This document shows positions 48,542-60,600 of a stretch of 64,000 nt of DNA, piece by piece. The notes beneath the pieces are model-generated. The model saw only the letters and a program-made list of their open reading frames with translations, was not told where the DNA came from and made no database searches. Source of the DNA: Enoplolaimus lenunculus. Its lineage: Eukaryota > Nematoda > Enoplea > Enoplida > Thoracostomopsidae. The position numbers and the translations under genes are program-made. The stretch's first letter is position 1, and each line of letters begins with the position of its first letter. Location: contig JASANG010002316.1 of assembly GCA_030248215.1 (NCBI GenBank), positions 1 to 64,000 on the forward strand, written 5' to 3'.

Positions 48542-48975
48542 CTTGAGTACATGCGATTGAGTGTTGATTTACGACCATTGAAACGCGGCGGTTGGTGCGG
48601 AAAGTGACCAATACCGATTACTTGAAAAAATCTCTAGTATACAGTGCCGATGAAATACTTTCACGATAGCATATGAATCGGGTGCAACGGATGTAGGCTT
48701 CCGGCTACGGTAGAAAATCGACTTCTGGCTCCCGTAGAATTTTTGTCGGATATGAAGCCTAATTTCAACCAGGGTTTGGCACGGAAAAACACAGTGGCAA
48801 AAACGTTTTCCGATTGGTTTGTTCTTCCGAGATGGTGAAAAAAACGGAAAAATCTTTTTTTCTGCCAGAGGTTCGGTCAATTTCGATAGTGAAATTTTGT
48901 ATAATTTTTCGAAAGTTATTTGTTTTGTGCGTTCGCTTTTGGTACAATTTTGAAGAAAACTTTCCGGGAGTTCAC
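48542..48975. other. Spacer with family J-like pieces
   Basis: At about 48668-48775, GGGTGCAACGGATGTAGGC and AGGCTTCCGGCTACGG resemble family J ends. No gene is visible. Confidence 0.35.
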
Positions 48976-49486
48976 GCCCATTTATAGAGCACGGCCGAAA
49001 CGTTTTCCTACAGGGCTGTAATAGTGTCAAGTTAAGCTTTAGACTAACTTTTTTCCTCAGGCTTAGGAATAGGCTCATCCTTACACTTAGGCGCTTAGGA
49101 ATATGCCTATACAACGGTTACGGCCCTGTTCTATACAATCAGGGTGCAACCGGAGGTGAAAAATGCCGGAGCAGGAGGTGAGGCGAAATTAGGTAGTAAA
49201 AATGATGGTTAATTAGTTAATTTTAGCCATTATCTGCAATATGTTGTTAAGTTGTTTGGTGTTACGCTAATGTCATGGCGAGTTTTCGGAAATTCTTTCC
49301 TGAAAATTGTGACAAAAGGAAAACGATACGCGCTAAACAGATCAATTTTGCATAAATTATGCAAAATTTTACTACCGAAAATGCCGAAACCTCCGTCAAA
49401 AATTCTACCGGAGCCGGAGGCCGATTTTCATCTGCCTGAGCCTGAGGCAGACCTCCGGTTGTACCCATGCGATACATGGGTCGGCG
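48976..49486. mobile_element. Family B (subtype 2) MITE with nested family J element
   Basis: Host left end GCCCATTTATAGAGCACGGCC, hexamer core, CGGCCCTGTTCTATACA, then the family J insert, then the displaced terminus ATACATGGGTC. The sibling at 60.7 kb shows the uninterrupted terminus. Confidence 0.75.
49139..49472. mobile_element. Family J element (nested)
   Basis: CAGGGTGCAACCGGAGG at the left, CCTCCGGTTGTACCCATG at the right. Bordering CTATACAA and CGATACAT agree at 6 of 8 positions and lie in the terminus of a family B element. The interior is AT-rich with CCGGAG motifs. Confidence 0.7.
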
Positions 49487-49946
49487 TTTGTAAAAATGTG
49501 TAAAACCAGAACATTTACCGACACCTTACAGATATTTTCTGGCATTAGCTAGTAAATTAAACATCATTTTAACCACCTAAGTTCGCCTCATCTCCAGCTC
49601 TGGCAAATTTTGTTGACATACAACTCGGACTCCAGTATTTTTCACCACCGGTTGCACCCAAATCACTAACAGAGGTGTCATATGTATATACGCTTAAAAA
49701 GCTCCATCTACCACCTAAGGTTGCAACAAACTTCTGGTTCGGAATTAAACGCGGCTGATATCTGCAATAATTATTGCCATAAAAACCAACTTCTTGATTT
49801 TTCACCAAAGTACCCATTCGATTCAATTTTCGTTTCAGAAAATCCTCTAATTTCGACTACCAACATTTCGCTTCATTCTCGCCTCCCGCTCTGACAAAAT
49901 AGGATTAATCACCGGCTTTTATTTTACGTGTGATTGCACCCTTCTG
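49487..49946. other. Further family J-like debris
   Basis: CACCACCGGTTGCACCC near 49645 and GTGATTGCACCCTT near 49930 look like isolated family J ends. The frames here show no coding signature. Confidence 0.4.
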
Positions 49947-50245
49947 TTTGTTTTCGTTCTTTCTTTTCTTGTTTGTTGGCTTGTTTGTTTGTTTGTTTGT
50001 TTCTTTCTTTGTTTGTTTCTTTGTTTGTGTGTTTGTTCGTTCGTTTCTTTCTTTGTTTGTTTGTTTTGGTCGTTTGTTTGTTTGTTTGTTTGTTTTGGTC
50101 GTTTGTTTGTTTGTTTGTTTTGGTCGTTTGTTTGTTTGTTCTGGTCGTTTGTTTGTTTGTTTGTTTTGGTCGTTTGTTTGTTTGTTTTGGTCGTTTGTTT
50201 GTTTGTTTGTTTGTTTCTTTGTTTATTTGTTTGTTTGTTTATTAC
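49947..50245. repeat. (TTTG)n microsatellite with higher-order TTTTGGTCG units
   Basis: Nearly 300 bp of TTTG repeats punctuated seven times by TTTTGGTCG or TTCTGGTCG, so a 20-30-bp unit has itself been amplified. The long Phe/Val/Cys/Leu frames across it are an artefact of the repeat. Confidence 0.95.
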
Positions 50246-50521
50246 ATGAATTGCAAAAACTTACTACATTGCATGCGATATATCAAGTATCCGCGACTGC
50301 ACGCACACATTGTTACATTACGGTTATGAATGAGTCGTTTTTGACACATTGCAGTCGGGCAATTGGTCGACAAATGTGACGAAATTGTATTGTCAAGTTG
50401 CGTTTCACATAAATTGTAACACTGAGCGTCAGAGATACAGTCAGTATCGCCAGGGTGCTTGACTGAAACATGGCATCATTTGCCAGTTTTTGCCGTGGAA
50501 ACTGCCTCGCAATTATCAGTA
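50246..50521. other. Unassigned spacer
   Basis: No gene or repeat recognised. Confidence 0.3.
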
Positions 50522-50759
50522 CACTGTAAGCTTCAGTGAGTTTATTTTAACTCAGAATGAATTGAATCACTCAGTTTGAGTTAGGACTATTAGAACTCAG
50601 AATTTTTAGTTTATCCAATTCATTCTGGGTTAATTAATCAACTCTCACAGACTCAACTCAATTCTCAGAGGGAGAATTAACGCAGCTCAGAGTGAGTTAA
50701 TGTTTTCTGATATTAATTCAGAGCTGAATTGATTAATCAACTCATTTTGATTTACCGAG
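50522..50759. mobile_element. Family C MITE, TA duplication intact
   Basis: CACTGTAAGCTTCAGTGAG at the left, the right end worn (TTTACCGAG); TA on each side. Confidence 0.88.
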
Positions 50760-50777
50760 TAGATGGGTATGGAACGG

Positions 50778-51010
50778 GCCCGTAGGCAAGGTTGGGCAGA
50801 GGGGGGACTTTGAATGTTGAAAAATACTTCTTAGCAACTAACATACAGGCAAACTGGCGGGCTCGTAGCACAGGAGGGAGGCAACTGGATCGGCCCCCCT
50901 GGAAAAATTTTGGCTTCTTTATATATAAGGTTCTGCAAGCAACCGTTGAAAGCCCCTCATGAAAATTTTTTAGCCCCCACGTAGCAAGTTGAGCTGGCTA
51001 CAAGGCCTGG
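50778..51010. mobile_element. Family I element
   Basis: GGGCCCGTAGGCAAGG at the left and GAGCTGGCTACAAGGCC at the right. C-rich and G-rich patches with AAAAATTTTGG and AAAATTTTTTAGCC are shared with the copies at 55.6 and 56.2 kb. Confidence 0.65.
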
Positions 51011-51638
51011 CAAGGAATATTCTCTCACGAGAATTTGGACGATGTAGAAAATTTTTTGGATCACAGTAGAGGGGACGCAGCGTTTTCGTTTGTATCCCGT
51101 AGTTGTAACCCATTGGCAAAAGATATAGCTGCGAATGAGCTCTCTAGAGGTAAAATGCATGGTCTTAAAGTAAAGGCAGAGGTAACGGCCAATCATACAC
51201 GTTTAGACAACATTTCATTTTATATAAAAGTCAGCTAATCTTATATGCGAAATGTGTAGTTTAAAATCTCTGCAAGACGTGAGAGTACTTACGTGCCCGA
51301 GTGCCAAGTTCATTTAATCGGGCGCTGACGATAAACTGTTTTTGTTCTTGAGCCTCGACTTGTATTAATATCAGCTTTAAACGGATTTAAAATAAAATAT
51401 GGCTTTCAGTGGTCAAAACCCTCTGCGATTTTTGTCTTTTAGACATTTTTGTTGGTAACACAAGAAACCTTCCCATTTTTCGAAATTTTTCGAAAAGACA
51501 ACCCCCTTCTAAAATCGTGGTTCCGCCCATAAGCATGGATCAAGGGTAATAAATGACTTAAACGCTCTCGGAAAATACGATACGAAATAAAATTTGAAAT
51601 CCATAATACTGACTGGTTGAGGTTTGTCTGAAACTGAC
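51011..51638. other. 3' flank of the cysteine-rich gene
   Basis: A plus-strand frame of 67 codons at 51035-51238 has no splice support and no clear match. The minus-strand frame that continues the 51731-51639 exon stays open to 51439, so part of this interval may be coding if the last exon is not spliced. Confidence 0.35.
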
Positions 51639-54600
51639 TTTTTTCACAACGGCTATGAATGCAAACCATGTCAGGGGTACAATCTTGATTGCCATGGCAG
51701 TGATTATTTTCTTCAAGTGGATGCCAAAACTCTGAAACCAAATTTTAACCGAACGATAGACTCAAAGGTGCTAATGGATTAAGAGGCAAAATTTCTTCAG
51801 AAGTTACGGTTCATAGTTACCGCAACGATTGACAGTGGTGTTACAAATCCTATTGGTAAAGTTTTTAGAGCGCGCAGTGTTTATTAACAATTTATTACGC
51901 ATATACGCAGTACGAAATGTCACTGCTTGAAAGCGTACCAGACTCGATGGTCATCCATTATTAGTCGAGTGGTTACTGGTTTCCAATGTAAAGAACAGGG
52001 GCGGAACAGAATGATAAGCATACGCTGCAAAAAATGGTGAGTCAAATTGACTCTCTCCGAAATAGGCTTTTCGAAACTACGCAAACTGAGTCAAATTCGA
52101 CTCCGCTAGAGTCACACGCGCAGCGAAGCGAGTCAAATTTGACTCTGGTGGATTCGAATTTTACTCATTTTGTGCAGTCCCGTAGAACCTATTTCGGAGA
52201 GAGTCAATTTGACTCATAGTTTTTTTGCAGTGTATTCCTAAAAGCCTAAACCTTAGCCTAAGCTTAAGTGTAAGCCTAAGCCTAAGCCTGAGCCTAAGCC
52301 AAGCAATAAAAATAGTTTAAAGCTTAAGCTTACTCTATTGCAGTCTCACAGAAAAACGTTCCGCCCCTGGTTTTACATGGGCCTGGTTATCTCACAACAC
52401 AATAGGAACGTGACCAGAAAATTTTTTACCGCAATCTCAAACAGTGTCGGAAATCTTTAATCACCGTTATATAATAAATAACTTTAGCTGAGACAAATTG
52501 ATTCGCAGGCAAACTACACGCGTACAAGCTCGTAGCAGCTGTCCAAACCGAATTTCTACAGTACGCTTATTGTCTAATTAGAATCTCTGTACTGTTATTT
52601 TCACTTAACTCGTAATGGCTTGTTCCTGCAATCATACATAAGTATTACCTAACAGAAATACGCTTTTGAAAACGACAAAATAGTTAAGTATTTGCTTAGC
52701 ACATAAAAGTACACTGCAAAAAATGGTGAATCAAATTGACTCTCTCCGAAATTGGCTTTCCCGTACTACACAAACTGAGTCAAAATTCGACTCCGCCAGA
52801 GTCAACTTCGACTCACTGAGCGATTCATTGCGTCGAATTTGACTCTGGCGGAGTCGAATTTTGACTCAGTTTGTGTAGTCTGGAAAAGCCTATTTCGAAG
52901 AGAGTCAATTGGACTCACCATTTTTGCTGTGTAAAGTAGTACTTAAGTTGGGTTTCAGAAACCAAGTCTATATGTGTTGGGAACTTTGTTGGCGGGGTAA
53001 GTAAAAACAAATATACCACTACGGATACAAAATTCAACAACGTTTACCTGGAATAGTTTCATTTGTTAGCTGTGACGGTTCTTCCATTGACAAATAATGA
53101 TCACCGGCATTGACTGACCGTTGTACATTTGAATCCGTAATGGAATGTTCACTTAGATGTCTACTTGAGGAATCTGAAATCAACCATTCTACTACAACTG
53201 TTCGGGTTACGGTATACTCGTCGCGTGCCCGTCGACCCCCGCGGCTCGCCACCAAATAGTCTGTTTATATTTTTGTAAACAAAAGAGTTCGGGGTCAATT
53301 ATTTTGAGTCTGAATCAATAGTAGTCTTTTTTCCTAATTAGAGTCCGTTAATGGATACAGTCCAGAATTATTAATTAGTTTATGAATGGCAATTATCCTA
53401 ATTGTGTCAATGCTTTGTGAACCAAATTTAACTCGCAGTACAGAATTTAATTTTTTACTCAAAGCGTGATACAACCCATAGTATTCAAAGCGTGGTCCAT
53501 GTAACTTTTAACGCCATCTCGGTTTCTGGTGGGTCTGTAAAAGAGTAGGCTTACATTCTAGACTACTTTTTTGCTTAAGCTTAGGCTTAGACTTAGGCTT
53601 AGGCTTAAAAATACGCTTTTGCAACGCTTAGGCTTAGGCTTAGGAATACGCTTAATCTACTGCTACGGCCCTAAAAGTAACATTGGTCCGATTTGAATTT
53701 CATACCTCGAAATCGTAAATGTTTCGAAAATATCGTTCCAAATTGATCTACAGATCTGCCTGGACGGTATTGTAATGTTGAAATTGTGCAAATAACGCCA
53801 TTTGAACGTGCACCATTAATACATGAACAGTAACCGTTCATGCATTGAGAATATGCCGGATATCCGCCACATTGGCTACTTTGGACACAGGCACCGCCAG
53901 GGGCTACACGTTGATAAAGCGTTGAAGTTGCTGAAATTTAATGATCAAAAAGCGACATATGGGCGGCATTCGTGAGCCATGGTTTCCTCAAACAAAATTG
54001 GTCACCAAATTAAATTGGCTTAATAATATAAATAGCGCTGTTCTCAAATTTTGGATTGTAAAGTAATATTTGAAATGCTTTTTTTAATTTTAAATTATTT
54101 CGGAGTATATCAGTTTATGCGGCGTTCATGTTATAACTGGGGCAGCTTGGAACACGTTTTGTCCAAGTTGATTCGACGTCAACATAAAGTTTTGTGATCC
54201 CAATAGCGGTTATGTAGACAAAATGTGAATGTCATATGACATTGGCTTACAAATCACTGATGTCAAGCGATCATCGTATACAAATAACCATTTGTCATAT
54301 GATACTGCGGGACATTTATGCGAATATCATGATATTCCAAAATTCTACTAAATATCATATGATATTTATACAGGACAATGGAATTTGTGCACGCTAAATA
54401 AAACAGTAAAAAGTCGGATAATGCAGCATTAAATGATTTCGCAAGTTGAATTAGCTTCTATGTTTCTGTTTCTCGCTACGTTTTTCCCAAAATATATTCC
54501 TAAAGTACAAATAATTCAAATTTGAAATTTTAGTATCATATGACATCCTACAGGACAATCAAGCTAGTTTACCACCACTTTGCAGACATTTTCAAACATA

Positions 54601-57600
54601 TCATATGATAGTAGCAGACAATATTTGGAATATCATATGATATTGTAGTACAAACAGTAGATGTCACATCAGGATAGCAGACAATTCAAATTTTTTGAAT
54701 CTCATAGGGGATAAACGGTCAGACCAAATGTTACCAGCTATAGTCATAGGGACAAAACGTGTTCCAGGCTGCCCCAGTTATAACGCGAACCCCGCATTAC
54801 GCACATCACCGCTAGGTGGTTGTTTTTATTATTTACAACCAATATTAATTTAAAGGGCGTGACAGCAGTGCAAGCATATTCCTACACTTAAAGTCTAAGC
54901 ATAAGCCTGTGCAGAAAATAGTTTAAAGGTTAAGTTTACTCTATTATACTCCTGCAAAAAATGGATTACTTCTCAAAGTATGCATGGCATTAAGACTAGC
55001 GAATTAGTGAATTTTTAAACCACTAAGAGTTGGGTACAAAGCGTTTTGTGGAAGCGTAGCAGAATTTTCGTAAGGACGGCGAGTTTTACGTTCTGTTACA
55101 AAATTTCTACCAACAGTTACCAAAAATCAAGATAAGTTATCTCGTTAGACCAATGGTTACCCGTTGTTCAGGAGATGGGCAAAATTTTGCCAAGACGGGT
55201 GAAATTGTTTTAACCTTGGTCTCTACCGACCCGCCTGCTTACCGGAATTAGCACAACAAACGCGATCAATACAAACCGATCCGACCGGACATACGTTATT
55301 GTACGAAGCACATTGACAAATTGGAGTCACACAGGAACTAGACACCGGAAGTGGACATATTCCACCGGTTGAGTAACAGGATACGGAACAACAACCTCCT
55401 GAAGATTCACATCGAAATCCATACGGACACGACGAATAGGAACCGTAGACACAAAGAGCAACTGCGATCTAAATGTAGGACGTTTTAAGCAAGGAATGTT
55501 TATTTTATTTTGTTCAATAAATGAGTGTGCTGTCACTCTACGGGCAGAGGATATGGGCCTGTAGCCAAGGGAGCTAGGGGGACTCAGCCCCTCTCGAAAA
55601 ATTTTGCCCCATCATTGAAAATTTTCAACCTTGCTTGTAAAGTTAACGAAAACACATGTATGCTCCTTCTAAACAACTTTTAGCCCCCCCCCCGCTAGCA
55701 AGATGAGCTGGCTACGGGTCGGTACTCTGTAGGGAATACAAACCTAGGCGATAGTCAATATTCTCGTAAAAACACAAACTCACTGCTATATTCGTGTGCT
55801 GTCCGAGGTACACTCGCCAGCCTGGGGGTACCAACTGTAAGGTTACGCTAAAAGCAGCTGTACCTTTCAACCAGATACCAACCTATATCAAACCTTTACC
55901 CCCTTTTATAGAAATGTACAAATTTATAAAATCCGATTTATAAAAGAATAACTGACTTGTCCTGATTGACAGTACGGCATTTTGGTTTGTTCAATACAAC
56001 AGCCTCCTTTTTGGCAAACGTATCCCAGTGGGCAGTTGTTCGCAACTCCGACGGTACAAGTTTGAATCGCTTGGCGACCGTTCGTACAATATGGCAGTGG
56101 TTGAGGGCAGCAACTATCTGAAACAATTAATTACATAGCTAGCACATTTTATACAGGCCCTTAGCCAGATCATCTTGCAAGGGGGGCTTAAAATTTTTCA
56201 GCAGGGGCATTTATAGGTTTCCAATGACTTACAAGCAAGGTTGAAAATGTTCTGAGATATTTCAAGGGGGGCTGAGCCCCCCTTGCCCCCCCCCCTTGGC
56301 TACGGGCCCGATTTAATAATGCGTCATTCAATAGCAAAATCGCAACAAATAAATGCCCTAAGCATGCGATTTATCAGCTGTTCAACCGATACAAACAAGA
56401 CTATAAATTTTCCAATATTTTGGCTACAGTTGCTTAACCCTTTCTCACATGAATATTTTCTATTTCCCCTGAGACCTACTTTCATGCTAGGATTCGAACT
56501 CCAGTGACTGGAGTGGGAGGCGTATATCATCACCACTCAGCTATAGGAGCTTGACGCTCGAGCCCGAGGGGGTCTCACGTCTTGTGGTGATTTAGTACTA
56601 TGTGTACTTGTTGCAATTGTTAAACACGGTGCGATATATATTATTTAACGTATATACACTGCGCTGAGTTGCCTATAGGCAACTCAATGTAAGAAGGTTT
56701 AATTTCAACTATTATCATTGAACCTAAAATCAATTTTTTTCAAAAAGTCGAATTTTTGTCGCACGACCGCAACTACAGGGGGTGAAAGACGCACCGTCCC
56801 TATACGAGCTTCTTTGCTTCCAATGGCAGCAGGGTGCGACCGGATATCCGGTTCCGGTTCCGGTATCCGGTATAAACCTACCGGATACCGGATATTTACG
56901 GTTGTGGTGCCGAATATCATAAAACAGCTATTTTACAAGTGAGCGTCTTTAACTTCTTGCTATGATTAAATTTCTGGACATGTCAAGAAGTTCAAGTTTT
57001 GATAATTTTCAGCTACTTTTAACTTATTATGTACGCGAGAGAAAGTTAACCGCATTTTTGCATTAAAATAGTTCCGTTTATCAGCAGTAATTATGAATTT
57101 TATAACAGACGAAAACCGTGAGCGCGCTAAAAATACAACAAAAAAATTAAATTATTTTAACATATACGTACAATATCCGGTATCGGGTTCCTGTTCCGGT
57201 ATAAAATTCAATATCCGTATCCGGTTCCGGTATTCGGTAAATTAATATCCGGTCGCACCCTGAGTGGCAGCGAAATGTTTTCATGCCCCCTGTAAATCAC
57301 AATACCTGCCCTTTGCGTAGTGATGCGGATCTATTGTTGTGAGAAACCCTTAGAAAATTAACTTTACAACTATCGATACTGCAAGGCCCTTGTCAATTAT
57401 ATACAGGTACCTGGCCACTGAAAGACAAGGAGACTTTGAACTTTGGTCCCATGTAAAGATCAGGGGCGAAACGTTTTTCTTTCGGACTGCAATAGAGTAA
57501 GCTTAAGCTTTAGATTAATTTTTTCTTTGGCTTGACCTAAAGCTTAGGCTTAGGAATATGACCATTCTTACGCTTAGGCTTAGACTTAGGCTTAAGGAAT

Positions 57601-60600
57601 ATGCGTATAATACTGTTCCGCCCAAGTTCTTTGCATTGGCCGAACTTTGAGACAAGAAAGTGAAGCTAGGCGCAGGGGTAGATTTTAGATTAGTTCGCGA
57701 CCATTGATATAGTTTAGGTTGAGCCAGGTCAACTGCAACATACTCTGGTCACAAAAATAATTTTCTGGACATTCAGGCAACATTGGTTCACCGCAACGTT
57801 GCAGAGGGCGTTCATCGTTAGCGCACGGCGACAGCGGGCAACAACTCAACGACCGGTAGCAGTAGTACAGATCGGGGCATGATGCACCACCTGTACATAC
57901 ACCTGATAGAGCCCCTGAATCAGGACACGCAGGCAGTGGGCAGCACCTGTTGTCTGCAAAACAATATAACTTTTATAAGAAATATAACAGTAATAATCGT
58001 TTAAACTTTAGATCAATACAAAATAGTTTTATACTATGGCAGCGAAATTTAAAATGCAAATCGTACACAATGACCTGTGACATCTGGGCCCGTATTCTCA
58101 AATGTGTGTAGCATTTATTACCAGTTGTTCATAGGTCTTGTATCTTTCGAACCACTAAAATGCGGAGGCTCAAAATTCAGCACTCATTTCGCATGCGCTT
58201 TACTTCTGTATCAATTTTGAGTTCAACAACTGCAATAGTTAGTGAGTTTGAAACCTATTACTAACGGATGATAGTTGTTTATACACATTTGAGAATATAG
58301 GGCTTGACTATTGCTATGCCAACGGTATACTGTGTTATGTCTAGTATGAATGTCGAAAGTTATAGTTTTAGTTAATTCACCTGAGGCTAAAAATAAATCT
58401 CCAGGCCAATTTGTAAAAATTATTGTTTTAGCCTTTTTTCGAGTTCTTTACATCCCGAAAATACCCTTTTGTGTGTGGTGCCCTTATCCTTTGCGTTGAA
58501 AATAAACCGTTGACTACTAAATTCGGTTTCAAGCTTCGAAATTAAAAATAAGTCCATAACGGTTACAAAATATGAACCAACCTATACAGTATTCAGTCTT
58601 CATGCAAGCGTTATCTTGGCCTTCTAGGCAACTGGTTGTTGCTGGACCGTAAGCGCAATCAGGCAGTGGACAACAGATGTCATCTTTACAGCCACTTCCA
58701 GATGGACAACCAGATCCAGAGGGACATGTCTGAAACAAATAAGCAACCGATAAAGTTTTGATTCTGCAAACGATGTATCCATACACGTCCCACCGTTTCA
58801 ATAAAATAATTATTCCGGGTGGCTTGTATTTGTATTATATATAATGTGCAGCGAAAATTTGTCAAAATGTGCAAAATTGCAGAAAATAATCAAAAGCATA
58901 TAATGGACTGCGAGAGATTTATTTCAAATGTATGAAATGCGTACAATAACGCTATGTTCAGTTCACACTATAAATTGCAGTGGGTCGATTTTAACTCAGA
59001 ATGCGTTGAATCCACTCAGAAGCCTGAGCTCTGAATTAGGTCTTTCAGAACTCAGAATTCTAAACTGATTGAACTCATTCTGAGTTAATTAATCCACTGT
59101 CCGGGAGTTAAATCAACTCAGCGTGAGTTGATATCTACTGTTATTAACTCAGAAATAACCAGAAATAACTAATTCTCTCACTAAGTTCATTAATGAACTC
59201 ATCGGAATTTACAGTGCAGTGCTCCACGCTGATTGGCCAATAGAATTAAAAGTTAGCAGACGGCAAAGGCAATCCTGGTTTACTTGGCAGTGATGAACCA
59301 GATTGCGTAGTTAAAAATAGCTCTAATTCTCATTTCTATTTGCATGTCAAAGCGCATAGATCTAATTATTGTTAAACACTGCTCATTGTGTAATTGATTT
59401 TAACTCAGAATGAGTTGAATCACTCAATCTTATTCATTTGGAATCTACAAAACGCACTCTGACATAATTATTCAACTTACCCGGAATCAATTGATCTCAG
59501 AGTGAGAACCCACTCAATTCAGATTGAGTTAATGTTTACTGTTGTAACTCAGAAATAACTAACTTTCTAGCTGAGTTGATTACTCAATTCATTGGAATTT
59601 ACAGTGTTTTGAAAAAATAAATTTTAACACAAACTAAGGATTTATAGGAAAAAACTTTATGGAAGAATTGTCCAGTAACCTCATTTAATGCAGGTTTTGA
59701 TTGTTATATAAAGCTAAAAATTCAGCTATTAATGAAAAACTTATTTAAACAAATATAATAGAAAGAGCCAAAATATTATACGAAAAGCGTGTCGATATCT
59801 CAAATGTCTTATAAACGGGGTTCACCTTTTCATGCGGGGAGAGCAAAAATCTTCGATGGCAGCTGAGACTCATAACCCCTCCACAGGCTCGGCGGCTGCT
59901 TGTGTTTTTTCTACCACAAGTTTAGCGTCGATTTTGTGCTTAAAATTGTTAAAAATGGCGTGGATTGAAAATTTATTACTTGAACCGGTGCCGATCCGTC
60001 ATCACACGATTTAGGACAACATCCGTTTGAAACGCATTGAGATCCAGCCGTTTGGCAGTTGCTATCTGAGGTGCAATAAGATGTTGCAATTGACATATCC
60101 GGGCACATAGGAAGCGGACAACATCCGGCGTTGCCTTAAAATATTACTGTTTTATAAACATGGAATATTGCAGGGATATGCTGAGGTTTTCTACTTTTAG
60201 TGCCCTTGGCCCGTATTCTCAAATGTGTGTAGCACCAAACATCCGTTCACGATAGGTCCTATAACTTTTGAACCACCACTAAATGGTAGATGCTGAAATT
60301 TAGCTAATTTTTTGCATTTGATTCGCTCTACTCCTGTACCAATTTTGAGTTCAGCAACTGTAAAATATAAGTCAGTTTGCTAGCCTGTTACTAAATAATG
60401 ATAGTTGCTATACACATTTGAGAATATGGGCCATTGCTTCAACGAGGTCGTTGTTATAAATGATTTTTCGCAGTTTTGCTCATTTGCATACGGCCGCTCA
60501 CAAAATCACCCCCATATGTTGCACCAAACATATGCCAAACTGTATACTGCGAGGTATTAGTTGATGCCAAAAGGTCTTTCTGCTTAATTGTAACGTTTAA

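Noticed and set aside
49930-50379. Phe/Val/Cys/Leu-rich 'membrane protein' frames
   Set aside because: Pure translation of the (TTTG)n tract.
51035-51238. Plus-strand frame faintly like an RNase H C-terminus
   Set aside because: The resemblance is a few residues only, with no neighbouring reverse-transcriptase or RNase H motifs.
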